Positions 16,681 through 23,936 of a stretch of 43,957 nucleotides of DNA are shown here, in pieces. Source of the DNA: Clostridia bacterium (GTDB taxonomy: Bacteria; Bacillota; Clostridia; Oscillospirales; CAG-272); contig JAFVQC010000039.1 in NCBI GenBank assembly GCA_017504995.1, positions 1-43,957 on the forward strand, in the 5' to 3' direction. The notes under the pieces are model-generated. The model saw only the letters and a program-made list of their open reading frames with translations. It was not told where the DNA came from and ran no database searches. Within the stretch, counting starts at the first letter, position 1. Each line of letters begins with the position of its first letter. The position numbers and the translations under genes were made by a program.

Positions 16681-17682
16681 ATGGATAACAACAGACGACC
16701 CGAAACGATGGAGCGCATCACGAACAAGGCTCTTGCCGATGCGTTTATCGAGGAGCAGATCGCGCAGGTTCGCGCGCAGGTAGGAAACAAAAAGGTATTG
16801 CTGGCTCTGTCAGGAGGCGTTGACTCCTCTGTCGTTGCCGCATTGCTGATCAAAGCCATCGGTAAGCAGCTGGTATGCGTACACGTCAACCACGGTCTCA
16901 TGCGGAAAAATGAGTCCGAAAACGTGGTGGAGCTGTTCCGTAATCAGTTGGATGCCAATTTGATCTACGTAGACGCCACCGACCGTTTCCTGAATCTGCT
17001 GGCAGGGGTTTCCGATCCCGAAAGCAAGAGAAAGATCATCGGTAAGGAATTTATCAACGTCTTTGCGGATGAAGCAAGAAAGCTGGAGGGCGTGTCTTTC
17101 TTGGCACAGGGAACGATCTATCCCGATATTCTGGAAAGCATCAAGCAGGCAGAGGGCAAAAAGGCAGTCAAGTCTCACCATAACGTGGGCGGACTTCCCG
17201 AGGATCTGCAGTTTGAGCTGGTAGAGCCTCTGAAGCTGCTCTTCAAGGACGAGGTTCGCGTGGTGGGCGAAGCGCTTGGCTTGCCTCACGAGATGGTTTA
17301 CCGTCAGCCGTTCCCCGGTCCGGGACTTGGCGTGCGTTGTCTTGGCGCGATCACCCGTGACCGTCTGCACGCGCTCCGCGAGGCAGACGCGATCCTGCGG
17401 GAGGAATTTGCCAACAACGGTCTTGCGGGCAAGGTATGGCAGTATTTTGTCGTCGTTCCCGACGTCAAGAGCGTGGGCGTCAAGGACGAAAGCCGTTACG
17501 AGGGGTGGCCCGCCATCATTCGCGCGGTCAATACCACCGACGCTATGAGTGCGACCATCGAGGAGATCCCCTACGCGCTGCTTCACAAGATCACCAATAG
17601 AATTACCACCGAGGTGGAAGGAATCAACCGCGTGCTGTACGACCTGACTCCCAAGCCCGTTGGGACGATCGAATGGGAATGA
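16681..17682 (+). CDS. guaA: GMP synthase ATP-pyrophosphatase subunit without the glutaminase domain
   Basis: 333 residues against about 510 for the usual two-domain enzyme. It starts directly at the ATP-PPase part: the P-loop LSGGVDSS is at residues 43-50. The lid segment IYPDILES, the motif [10 protein letters not shown], the dimerisation region (from [15 protein letters not shown]) and the C-terminal [21 protein letters not shown] are all intact. It aminates XMP to GMP. The class I glutaminase domain is missing, and the 184 bases upstream hold only a promoter, so this is not a truncation in the window. The enzyme must use free ammonia or a separate glutaminase, as in the archaeal split form. 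The ribosome site is AGGAGG. Its last codons form half of a perfect palindrome and the left repeat of a putative island. Confidence 0.95.
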   Translation: MDNNRRPETMERITNKALADAFIEEQIAQVRAQVGNKKVLLALSGGVDSSVVAALLIKAIGKQLVCVHVNHGLMRKNESENVVELFRNQLDANLIYVDATDRFLNLLAGVSDPESKRKIIGKEFINVFADEARKLEGVSFLAQGTIYPDILESIKQAEGKKAVKSHHNVGGLPEDLQFELVEPLKLLFKDEVRVVGEALGLPHEMVYRQPFPGPGLGVRCLGAITRDRLHALREADAILREEFANNGLAGKVWQYFVVVPDVKSVGVKDESRYEGWPAIIRAVNTTDAMSATIEEIPYALLHKITNRITTEVEGINRVLYDLTPKPVGTIEWE

Positions 17683-17706
17683 GCTTTTGCTCATTCCCAT
17701 TCGATC
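17667..17706. repeat. 18-bp perfect palindrome across the guaA stop codon; left island attachment site
   Basis: GATCGAATGGGAATGAGC, loop TTTT, and its exact complement. The left arm is the coding sequence for the end of guaA (IEWE-stop). Bases 17671-17688 recur at 22817-22834 with one change. No T-run follows the hairpin, though it could still end the guaA transcript. Confidence 0.8.
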
Positions 17707-17716
17707 AGTTATGATC

Positions 17717-17858
17717 GCCTTCGGCAAGTTTAGAGTTATGATACGCTTCGCGTAGTTATGATGCGCCTGCGGCGCAGTTGGAAGTTACAGGGCGATCATA
17801 TCATAACGAGTGCGAAGCACTCTCATAACTGCAACGAAGTTGCATCATACCTCTAAAC
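17717..17858. repeat. Hairpin-rich leader of the four-helix-bundle gene
   Basis: A 140-base stretch is bounded by GTTTAGAG (17728-17735) and CTCTAAAC (17851-17858). Inside, small hairpins are joined by copies of AGTTATGAT or its complement: GCC-TTC-GGC, TACGC-TTC-GCGTA, GCGCC-TGC-GGCGC, GAGTGC-GAA-GCACTC and GCAAC-GAA-GTTGC. The whole can fold back on itself as a multibranched structure. It contains no gene. Confidence 0.8.
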
Positions 17859-17886
17859 TCATAACTTGAAACGGAAGGAGTTCGTT

Positions 17887-18243
17887 ATGGCAGACAGCAT
17901 ATTGAGGAAAAAATCCAAAGCATTTGCCAAAGACATAGTGTTCCTTTGTAGAAAAATGAAACAAAACGGTGTTGAAGGCGCTTTAATCAATCAACTTTTG
18001 CGTTGCGGCACTTCGGTTGGAGCAAATATCCACGAAGCACAGTACGCACAAGGAACAAAGGACTTTATTTCGAAGTTTGAAATTGCACTCAAAGAATGTA
18101 ACGAGAGCGAATATTGGCTTGAGCTATTGTATGAAACAGATAGCATAAGTGAAATGGATTTCAAAAAATTTCAAAAGGAATGCATAGAACTTCGCCGTAT
18201 GCTCGTTTCAACGGTTACAACATTAAAGAACAAACAAATTTGA
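17887..18243 (+). CDS. Four-helix-bundle protein (23S rRNA intervening-sequence family)
   Basis: 118 residues. The family pattern is clear: a basic start (LRKKSKAFAKDIV), then LLRCGTSVGANIHEAQYAQGTKDFISKFEIALKE, then ESEYWLELL and a final charged helix. These small proteins were first found in intervening sequences of 23S rRNA and occur scattered as single genes; their function is unknown. GGAAGGAG stands 6 bases before the ATG at 17887. The coding DNA is visibly AT-richer than guaA, which points to transfer. The gene lies behind a hairpin-rich leader inside the putative guaA island. Confidence 0.9.
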   Translation: MADSILRKKSKAFAKDIVFLCRKMKQNGVEGALINQLLRCGTSVGANIHEAQYAQGTKDFISKFEIALKECNESEYWLELLYETDSISEMDFKKFQKECIELRRMLVSTVTTLKNKQI

Positions 18244-18297
18244 TCAATTTTAATGGTTTGATATTTTTCGTTTCAGCAGGGTTGGAGGATTTATTGT

Positions 18298-18567
18298 ATG
18301 AATGGAAAGAAGTTTATTTGTAATGATGTTATAGGCACGTTCTTCAAAAAACATAAATGTGTTGATTGCAAAGTAAAACTCAAACGAAAAAAAGTTTCAA
18401 AAATTATCAATACCAAATCAAAAGAAGCCAAGAATTACAGTTTTCACATTAATAGGAATACTATAACAGGAGATGTCGAAATTTCTTGGTATGAGTTTGA
18501 ATGTCCGGTTTGTAAAAAAAGTTTTACGGTGGAAGAATTGGAAGAAATGAATGACAAAAATACGTAA
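18298..18567 (+). CDS. Small zinc-ribbon-like protein
   Basis: 89 residues with two CxxC knuckles, CVDC at about residue 21 and CPVC at about residue 70, and many lysines. The layout suggests one zinc bound by four cysteines. No family recognised. GGAGG stands 9 bases before the ATG. AT-rich like its upstream neighbour, and part of the putative island. Confidence 0.7.
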   Translation: MNGKKFICNDVIGTFFKKHKCVDCKVKLKRKKVSKIINTKSKEAKNYSFHINRNTITGDVEISWYEFECPVCKKSFTVEELEEMNDKNT

Positions 18568-18661
18568 CTACAACCGATGCAGTGTGACAACACTTTGACG
18601 GTTGAATGGATAGAATTGGTATTATAATTTTTTGCCGACATTGTTATCAATCAAAATACCC

Positions 18662-18700
18662 AAAGACCTGCAAAGCCAATTTGTCGGTCTTTTCTTTTTA
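18662..18700 (+). terminator. Probable terminator after the zinc-ribbon gene
   Basis: AAAGACC and GGTCTTT pair across a 17-base loop, followed by TCTTTTT. Confidence 0.5.
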
Positions 18701-18784
18701 AAAAATATAAATTTTCAAAACCTCAATTCTAAACACCGTACAGAATATTTGATTTTGTCTTTTTACGCTGTTTGTCTTGTTAAA

Positions 18785-18880
18785 AACGCATAGCGAAAAG
18801 TAACCGTGAGTGCCTGTAGCTGAACGCTCGGGCGCAATAAGAGACCTTTGACAAAAGGTTGGCGTAAATAACAAGGATAA
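18785..18880 (+). other. Unassigned structured-looking intergenic stretch
   Basis: Sits in the 434-base gap between the zinc-ribbon gene and the 19003 gene and is clearly GC-richer than the AT-rich bases around it. GAGTG can pair with CGCTC (about 18808-18830) and ACCTTT with AAAGGT (18852-18867). No open frame, tRNA or riboswitch core known to me fits. The rest of the gap holds the terminator before it and a promoter after it. Confidence 0.35.
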
Positions 18881-18908
18881 GTTTTTCTGTGAAAAAAGTG
18901 TTATCCTC

Positions 18909-18937
18909 TTGAAAACGCAGGAATAATATGGTATAAT
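18909..18937 (+). promoter_or_regulatory. Promoter of the 19003-20568 gene
   Basis: TTGAAA (18909-18914), 17 bases, TATAAT (18932-18937). Confidence 0.85.
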
Positions 18938-18941
18938 GTAA

Positions 18942-18966
18942 AAAAGCTCAATCGTGTCGAGCTTTT
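18942..18966 (+). promoter_or_regulatory. Leader hairpin with T-run, attenuator-like
   Basis: AAAAGCTC and GAGCTTTT pair over a 9-base loop, and T's end the stem. The hairpin lies just after the promoter at the very start of the transcript, 36 bases before the gene, where it could terminate or protect the RNA. Confidence 0.45.
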
Positions 18967-19002
18967 TGATAAGGTCTTTGATATGATCAGGAGGAACATT
19001 TT

Positions 19003-20568
19003 ATGGAAAACGAAAGAATTGCTTTGTGTGATGGTACTGTTTGCTCAAATTGCAACAGTGAGATAAATGGCTCGTATTGCTTTTGTCCTGTATGCGGAGC
19101 CGGCGTTAAAAACGAGGCTCGCTCGGATGGAAGAAGAAAAAAACAGGCTCGCGGAGGTTTGTTCGCGGCAGAGGTGGTAAAGCGCTCTTTTATCCTTGCG
19201 TTGAGTATTCTGCTTGTGGTCTCGGCATTTCTCCCGATGTTCACTGTAAAAGCCGACATGTATGATTTTGGGATGGATGTTGAGGTGGATGTTGAGTTTG
19301 ACGCTATTGACGGTGTTGTTATGGCAGTTGATGCTATGCATATGCTTAATGACGAGGAGATGGAGGAGTCCGAGCTGGTATCTACCTCTGATGAGGATAT
19401 ATATCGGGTGGTAATGATGCTTCTTTCGGGAAAGAGGGTCGATAAGTTGATTTCCGACGAGTGTAAGTCACAGATAAGACTTGATCTGCGTTCAGAGGAT
19501 ACTCCTTTTGAGCCTGCCTATATCGGTGTTGCGCTGCTCTGCATCGTGTATATGCTTTCGGCGGTATGCGCGCTTATCTTTTCTGCTTTGGCATTTGTTT
19601 CGCTCTTTACCGATAAGATACGCGATCTTCATAAGGTCAGCGTGAAGACGTTGATAGCCGTACCCCTTCTGCTTGTACTTGCTTCGATGTCCTTTGTTAG
19701 CGCATACGGGCTTACATTTCCGGATTTATCAATGGCGCTCACTGCGTTTCAAACAGTAGTTCTGTGTATCGTTTTTGCCGTTGCGCTTGGCTTGGTGCTT
19801 TACAGAATATTTGCGGAGGGAGTAAAATATTCTGTTGGCTTTGTAATGAAGCGGTGTTGCTCGCTTGTTTTGGCTACCGTTGTTTTGGTGGCGGCATTCT
19901 TGCCTGTTATCGTTACTACCGTTGATACCGTCTTCGATCAGAAGGAGAAGAAGGTCGAGGCACATACCGCCGTATCCTCTGCGATATTTTCCGAATTGAA
20001 TTTGTCTGAGGATGAGGCAAAGGCGATAGTAGAGACCGGAAAGACAAAAAATGCGATAGATCAAGAAATAAAGGCAATGTACTCGAATATCTCTATTTAT
20101 AAAAAGATAAACTATGAGAGAGGCGAGGTATATGAAAACGTCAGTATCCTGTCACGTCTTGTTCTTGGATACGGTCTTTATGAGATATCGTGGTTATTTG
20201 GCATGGGAGGTCTTTGCGTTATTCTTGCGGCGCTTGGCGCTACAATAGTTATCTGGCAAAATCTTGTTGCTCTTATGTGTGAGTATTCTCCGCGCAAGCG
20301 TTGGACCATACCCGCAAAGGTTATCGCGGTGTTGGGGGCAGTTGTCGTACTTGCTCTTTCTATAATGGTAGCATATGTTGCCAGCTTTAATGCGGATTCT
20401 ATAGATCTGCAGTACAGTGTATCCGTGGGAGTTGCTCCTGTGATTGCTGTTGTGGCGGCTATCGCGGTCGCTTGCATTCCTATGGGATCGCCCCGCCGCA
20501 GAAGAAGCGCTGAGCAGATATATGCTGAGCCATCGGTAGCGGCGCAGGACGCAGGCATCGAGGAATAA
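19003..20568 (+). CDS. Zinc-ribbon polytopic membrane protein of unknown function
   Basis: 521 residues. The N-terminus has a zinc-ribbon-type pair of knuckles, CSNC at 14-17 and CPVC at 28-31. A basic stretch follows, then a TM, an acidic outside loop (MDVEVDVEFDA, EEMEESELVSTSDED), and about seven more TM helices arranged as repeated TM pairs, with a second outside loop at about 305-375. The tail is basic then neutral. Zinc-ribbon-plus-membrane proteins of this kind are common and mostly unassigned in Firmicutes. AGGAGG lies upstream of the ATG. Codon choice (TCT, GTT, ATA) differs from guaA and galK, supporting foreign origin. Confidence 0.75.
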   Translation: MENERIALCDGTVCSNCNSEINGSYCFCPVCGAGVKNEARSDGRRKKQARGGLFAAEVVKRSFILALSILLVVSAFLPMFTVKADMYDFGMDVEVDVEFDAIDGVVMAVDAMHMLNDEEMEESELVSTSDEDIYRVVMMLLSGKRVDKLISDECKSQIRLDLRSEDTPFEPAYIGVALLCIVYMLSAVCALIFSALAFVSLFTDKIRDLHKVSVKTLIAVPLLLVLASMSFVSAYGLTFPDLSMALTAFQTVVLCIVFAVALGLVLYRIFAEGVKYSVGFVMKRCCSLVLATVVLVAAFLPVIVTTVDTVFDQKEKKVEAHTAVSSAIFSELNLSEDEAKAIVETGKTKNAIDQEIKAMYSNISIYKKINYERGEVYENVSILSRLVLGYGLYEISWLFGMGGLCVILAALGATIVIWQNLVALMCEYSPRKRWTIPAKVIAVLGAVVVLALSIMVAYVASFNADSIDLQYSVSVGVAPVIAVVAAIAVACIPMGSPRRRRSAEQIYAEPSVAAQDAGIEE

Positions 20569-20583
20569 TCGTTATGTAGCCAA

Positions 20584-20619
20584 AGGACTGTTCGGGTGCG
20601 TTTCCGCCCCGACAGTCCT
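20584..20619 (+). terminator. Hairpin after the 19003 gene
   Basis: AGGACTGT-T-CGGG pairs with CCCG-ACAGTCCT, a 12-bp stem with one bulge, 15 bases past the stop. It lacks a T-run, so it is a weak terminator or an RNA-stabilising hairpin. Confidence 0.5.
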
Positions 20620-20674
20620 GACGTGCTTATAGCGGTTATGCTTGGAACAGAGCAACTCAAAACAGTCGGAAAAC

Positions 20675-20852
20675 AAATCGAATATTCTCAAATAGAGAAA
20701 ATAGCCTTGTGAATTACCTTTCACAGGGCTTTTTCTTTGAATTTTGTCACAAATTTTCAAAAAAACCTTGAAAAGCCTATACTTCGTGATACGACGTATG
20801 TCGTGAAAGGGCATTGTATGGACGGTCAATTAAAGAGAGGTCTTTTTGGCGT
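20675..20852 (+). repeat. Left copy of a 180-bp repeat: terminator, padR promoter and padR start
   Basis: Nearly identical to 22870-23052. It contains the same AGCC-TTGTGAA / TTCACA-GGGCT terminator (20703-20734), a damaged copy of the padR promoter (TTGAAA and TACGAC, spacer one base short) and the first codons of padR. Similarity ends abruptly after about eleven codons. Confidence 0.9.
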
Positions 20853-20865
20853 GATAACTCTATAA
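20818..20865 (+). pseudogene. Truncated padR start, 15 codons
   Basis: ATG at 20818 begins MDGQLKRGL as in the intact padR (23018), then reads FGVITL and stops at 20863-20865. The promoter before it has lost its consensus -10. It is a remnant left by a duplication. Confidence 0.85.
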
Positions 20866-20911
20866 TATTATCCGAAATTCCTATTATCGCACGAATATTT
20901 TGATTTACGTG

Positions 20912-20940
20912 TTGATTTTTGGAATATTATGTGATATAAT
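20912..20940 (+). promoter_or_regulatory. Promoter of the HTH-AlbA pair
   Basis: TTGATT (20912-20917), 17 bases, TATAAT (20935-20940). Confidence 0.8.
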
Positions 20941-20975
20941 ATAAATTGCAATAATGTAATTTTTTGAGGTGACTT

Positions 20976-21191
20976 ATGGCTGCAAGTTATAAACCCTTAT
21001 TCAAACTTCTGATTGACCGAAATATGAAGAAAAAAGAGCTCGCGGAGCGCGCAGGACTCAGCCTTGCTACCATTACGAAAATGGGCAAGGAAGGTACGGT
21101 TGTTACAACCGACGTTCTCGTAAAGATATGTGTAGCTCTGACCTGTGAGATCGGGGATATTGTCGAGATCGTTCCCGATGAGAACGCATAA
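20976..21191 (+). CDS. Small Cro/C1-type HTH regulator
   Basis: 71 residues, almost all a single helix-turn-helix domain: KKKELAERAGLSLATITKM is the HTH, followed by LVKICVALTCEIGDIVEIV, typical of the YozG-like HTH_26 group. GAGGTG precedes the ATG. It lies 15 bases before the AlbA_2 ATPase gene and probably regulates the pair from the promoter at 20912-20940. Confidence 0.85.
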   Translation: MAASYKPLFKLLIDRNMKKKELAERAGLSLATITKMGKEGTVVTTDVLVKICVALTCEIGDIVEIVPDENA

Positions 21192-21206
21192 TGTGGAGGT
21201 CTTACG

Positions 21207-22667
21207 ATGATTGATTTTACTAACATAGAAAAATACAAAGAGAATAACCGCATTGAAGCGAAAAAGGCAATCGGCGGTCTGCCCCGTAGCATTTGGGAAA
21301 CCTATTCCGCGTTTGCCAACACTCTCGGCGGTATCATTCTGCTCGGTGTTGAGGAACACGCGGACAAGTCCTTGCACCCCGTTGACTTACCCGATCCCGA
21401 AAAGCTGATAAAAGATTTTTGGGATATTGTCAACAACGCGAACAAGGTCAGTGCCAATATTCTCTCCGATAAGGACGTAACCATCGAGGATATCGACGGA
21501 AAGCATATTGTAGCTATCCGTGTACCCCGCGCACAGCGTAGCGATAAGCCCGTATATATCGACGGCAATCCTCTTTCGGGAAGCTACCGCCGCAACGGTG
21601 AGGGCGACTACAAGTGTACCAAAGAAGAAGTTGGGGCGATGATGCGCGATGCCGCAATCAAGACGCAGGATATGCTCGTGCTTGAAAACATGGATCTTGA
21701 TGTTTTCGATTACGACAGTGTGAAGCGTTACCGTATCCGTATGAAGACCTACCGTCCGGGACACGTTTGGGAGGAGCTTGAAGACGTAGAGTTCCTTTAC
21801 AAGCTCGGTGCGGTTGGAAGATCAAGCGACGGAAAGATGCACCCTACCGCCGCAGGACTTCTGATGTTTGGCTATGAATACGAGATCGTAAAAGAATTTC
21901 CCGCGTATTTCCTTGACTATCAAGAGCAGTTTGATCCCAACACACGTTGGACAGACCGTATCGTATCCTCGTCGGGCGATTGGAGTGGAAACGTTTACGA
22001 TTTCTATTTCCGCGTTTACAACAAGATCACGCAGGATATTAAAGTTCCGTTCAAGCTCGAAGGCGGCGACCGCATTGACGATACACCCGTACACAAGGCT
22101 CTTCGAGAAGCTCTTGCAAACTGCTTGATAAACGCCGATTATTACGGCAGACAAGGTCTTGTTATCATAAAGAAGAAGGATATTATCACTCTTTCCAACC
22201 CAGGCGGTTTCCGTATCGACGTGGAGGCGGCAAAGAGTGGAGGCGTTTCCGACCCTCGTAACAGCACGCTTATCAAGATGTTCAACCTTATCGATGTCGG
22301 TGAGCGCGCGGGTAGCGGTATACCGAACATTTTCAGCGTTTGGAAAAAGCAAGGTTGGTCTGCTCCTATTATTAACGAAAGCTTTGAGCCCGATAGAATT
22401 ATTTTATCGCTGATAATTGGCAAAAGCGACGATAAAAAAGCGGCGATAAAAAACGGCGATAAAAAAGCGGCGGCAAAAACCGTCGCACATAAGCAAGCAA
22501 TTATTTCCTATCTTACCGAAAATATTTCCGCCAAGAGTACCGAAATTGCCGATCTTCTCGGCTTGAAGCCTACGAGAGCAAAAGAGATTCTTGCCGAAAT
22601 GGTGGATGATGAAATCATTATTGCCGAGGGTGGCAATAAGAATCGCGTTTATAAGCTGAAAGCGTAA
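21207..22667 (+). CDS. AlbA_2 (Schlafen-type) domain ATP-binding protein
   Basis: 486 residues. The N-terminal AlbA_2/AAA_4 domain has NRIEAKKAIGGLPRSIWET, AFANTLGGIILLGVEE and SGSYRRNGEGDYKCT. A GHKL-like ATPase C-terminal half follows with HKALREALANCLINADYYG, TLSNPGGFRI and GERAGSGIPNIF. A Lys/Ala spacer (DDKKAAIKNGDKKAAAK, about 410-430) contains a short tandem repeat, and a winged helix ends the protein. Such proteins are widespread on mobile DNA; some act in phage defence or as transcription regulators. No role is proven here. The ribosome site is GTGGAGG. Confidence 0.85.
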   Translation: MIDFTNIEKYKENNRIEAKKAIGGLPRSIWETYSAFANTLGGIILLGVEEHADKSLHPVDLPDPEKLIKDFWDIVNNANKVSANILSDKDVTIEDIDGKHIVAIRVPRAQRSDKPVYIDGNPLSGSYRRNGEGDYKCTKEEVGAMMRDAAIKTQDMLVLENMDLDVFDYDSVKRYRIRMKTYRPGHVWEELEDVEFLYKLGAVGRSSDGKMHPTAAGLLMFGYEYEIVKEFPAYFLDYQEQFDPNTRWTDRIVSSSGDWSGNVYDFYFRVYNKITQDIKVPFKLEGGDRIDDTPVHKALREALANCLINADYYGRQGLVIIKKKDIITLSNPGGFRIDVEAAKSGGVSDPRNSTLIKMFNLIDVGERAGSGIPNIFSVWKKQGWSAPIINESFEPDRIILSLIIGKSDDKKAAIKNGDKKAAAKTVAHKQAIISYLTENISAKSTEIADLLGLKPTRAKEILAEMVDDEIIIAEGGNKNRVYKLKA

Positions 22668-22816
22668 ACCTTAAAACAATATTAGCCATTAAGAAAATAG
22701 TTATCGCAGATGTAGTCCATTATAGCAGTCAAAAAATCAATGCAACTAAAATAATTGGAAAAGATTGTTAGCTGAATTGTCTAAACGAAATTGTTTAGGT
22801 GAAGAAAGTTAGAAGC

Positions 22817-22834
22817 GAGTGGGAATGAGCTTTT
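22817..22834. repeat. Right direct repeat of the putative guaA island
   Basis: GAGTGGGAATGAGCTTTT matches 17671-17688 (GAA in place of GAG) and reads as the last three codons and stop of guaA (EWE-stop). The gap between the AlbA gene and padR holds this repeat, a small CTAAAC/GTTTAG hairpin (22781-22798) and the second copy of the 180-bp repeat. Confidence 0.7.
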
Positions 22835-22899
22835 TGTCCAAGCCCAATCGATAACAGCTTAAAAAGCCAAAATCGAATATTCTCATCAAGAGAAAAAAT

Positions 22900-22931
22900 A
22901 GCCTTGTGAATTACCTTTCACAGGGCTTTTT
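22900..22931 (+). terminator. Intrinsic terminator before padR
   Basis: An 11-bp stem with one wobble (AGCCTTGTGAA with TTCACAGGGCT), 6-base loop, then TTTTT. Also present in the left repeat copy. Confidence 0.85.
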
Positions 22932-22964
22932 CTTTGAATTTTGTCACAAATTTTCAAAAAAACC

Positions 22965-22993
22965 TTGACAAAGCCTATACTTCGTGATATGAT
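22965..22993 (+). promoter_or_regulatory. Promoter of the padR operon
   Basis: TTGACA (22965-22970), 17 bases, TATGAT (22988-22993). GATAT-GATGT-ATATC overlaps the -10 and could be a PadR autoregulatory operator; that is inference. Confidence 0.8.
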
Positions 22994-23017
22994 GTATATC
23001 GTGAAAGGGGGCATTGT

Positions 23018-23338
23018 ATGGACGGTCAATTAAAGAGAGGTCTTTTGGACGTTTGCGTGCTGGCGGCAATCAAAAACGAAGATTCCTACGGCTACAAGAT
23101 CATCAAGGATATGAAGCCCTACGTGGTGTTGTCGGAATCCACGCTATATACGATCCTCAAGCGCTTGGAGCTTGCCAATATGCTGACGGTGCGTACGGCA
23201 GAGCACGACGGCAGGCTGCGGAAATATTATCGCATTACCCAAGCGGGCATTTGCCGCTTGGAGGCGTTTCGAGAGGAATGGCGCGAGGTAATGGCGATCT
23301 ATCAATTTGTAACGAGGGAGGACGAGAAGAATGACTAA
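23018..23338 (+). CDS. PadR-family transcriptional regulator
   Basis: 106 residues with the PadR winged helix: LDVCVLAAIKNEDSYGYKIIKDM, then ESTLYTILKRLE and the wing RLRKYYRIT. A short C-terminal dimer helix follows. PadR with HAAS and DUF4097 genes directly behind forms a common envelope-stress type operon in Firmicutes. AAAGGGGGC precedes the ATG. It overlaps the next gene by 8 bases. Confidence 0.95.
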   Translation: MDGQLKRGLLDVCVLAAIKNEDSYGYKIIKDMKPYVVLSESTLYTILKRLELANMLTVRTAEHDGRLRKYYRITQAGICRLEAFREEWREVMAIYQFVTREDEKND

Positions 23339-23936
23339 ACGGGAATTTATCCACGCGTTGCGGGCGAAGCTTGCGGGCTTGCCGCCGAAGGAAGCGTGGG
23401 AAAGATTGGATTTTTACACCGAAGCGATCGAAGATCGGATCGAGGAAGGGTGTTCGGAAGAAGAAGCGGTGGCGGAGCTGGGTTCTGTGGACGAGATCGC
23501 GGCGCAGATCCTTGCGGACATTCCTCTGTCGGCGTTGGTGAAGGAGAAGGTCAAGCCCCGCAGAAGGCTTCGGGCGTGGGAGATCGTGCTTCTTGCGGTG
23601 GGATCGCCCATTTGGGCGTCGCTTCTGATCGCCGCCTTTGCGGTGCTGATCTCGCTGTATGCGGTGCTGTGGTCGGTGATCGTTGCCATTTGGGCGGTAG
23701 ACGTGTCTCTTGGCGCGTGTTTCCTTGGTGGGATTGCCGCGGGCGTGCTATTTTTCGTTGTCGGGAATTCCGTATCGGGACTGTTGATGATCGGCGTGGG
23801 GCTGGTTTCGGCAGGGCTGTCGATCTTCCTGTTCTTTGGTTGCTTGGAAGCGACGAAGGGAACGCTGTGGCTGACGGGGAAGATCGTCCTTGGCATCAAG
23901 CGGTGCTTTGTGAGAAAGGAGAAGGAAGATGAGTAA
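23331..23936 (+). CDS. DUF1700/HAAS-domain membrane protein
   Basis: 201 residues. The HAAS-type N-terminus (MTKREFIHALRAKLAGLPPKE, then DFYTEAIEDRIEEGCSEEEAVAELGSVDEIAAQIL) is followed by a basic linker and about four to five TM helices. The partner of PadR regulators; thought to act as a membrane sensor or anti-regulator. Overlaps padR and the DUF4097 gene by 8 bases each, so the three are tightly coupled. Confidence 0.9.
   Translation: MTKREFIHALRAKLAGLPPKEAWERLDFYTEAIEDRIEEGCSEEEAVAELGSVDEIAAQILADIPLSALVKEKVKPRRRLRAWEIVLLAVGSPIWASLLIAAFAVLISLYAVLWSVIVAIWAVDVSLGACFLGGIAAGVLFFVVGNSVSGLLMIGVGLVSAGLSIFLFFGCLEATKGTLWLTGKIVLGIKRCFVRKEKEDE

Larger units (their letters stand above)
22870..23052 (+). 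repeat. Right copy of the 180-bp repeat, containing the functional padR promoter
   Basis: Partner of 20675-20852. This copy has the intact promoter and continues into full-length padR, so it is probably the original. Confidence 0.9.

Noticed and set aside
18785-18880. Possible c-di-GMP, preQ1 or other riboswitch
   Set aside because: None of the conserved cores I know can be placed, and a promoter lies between it and the next gene, so it would not be in that leader.
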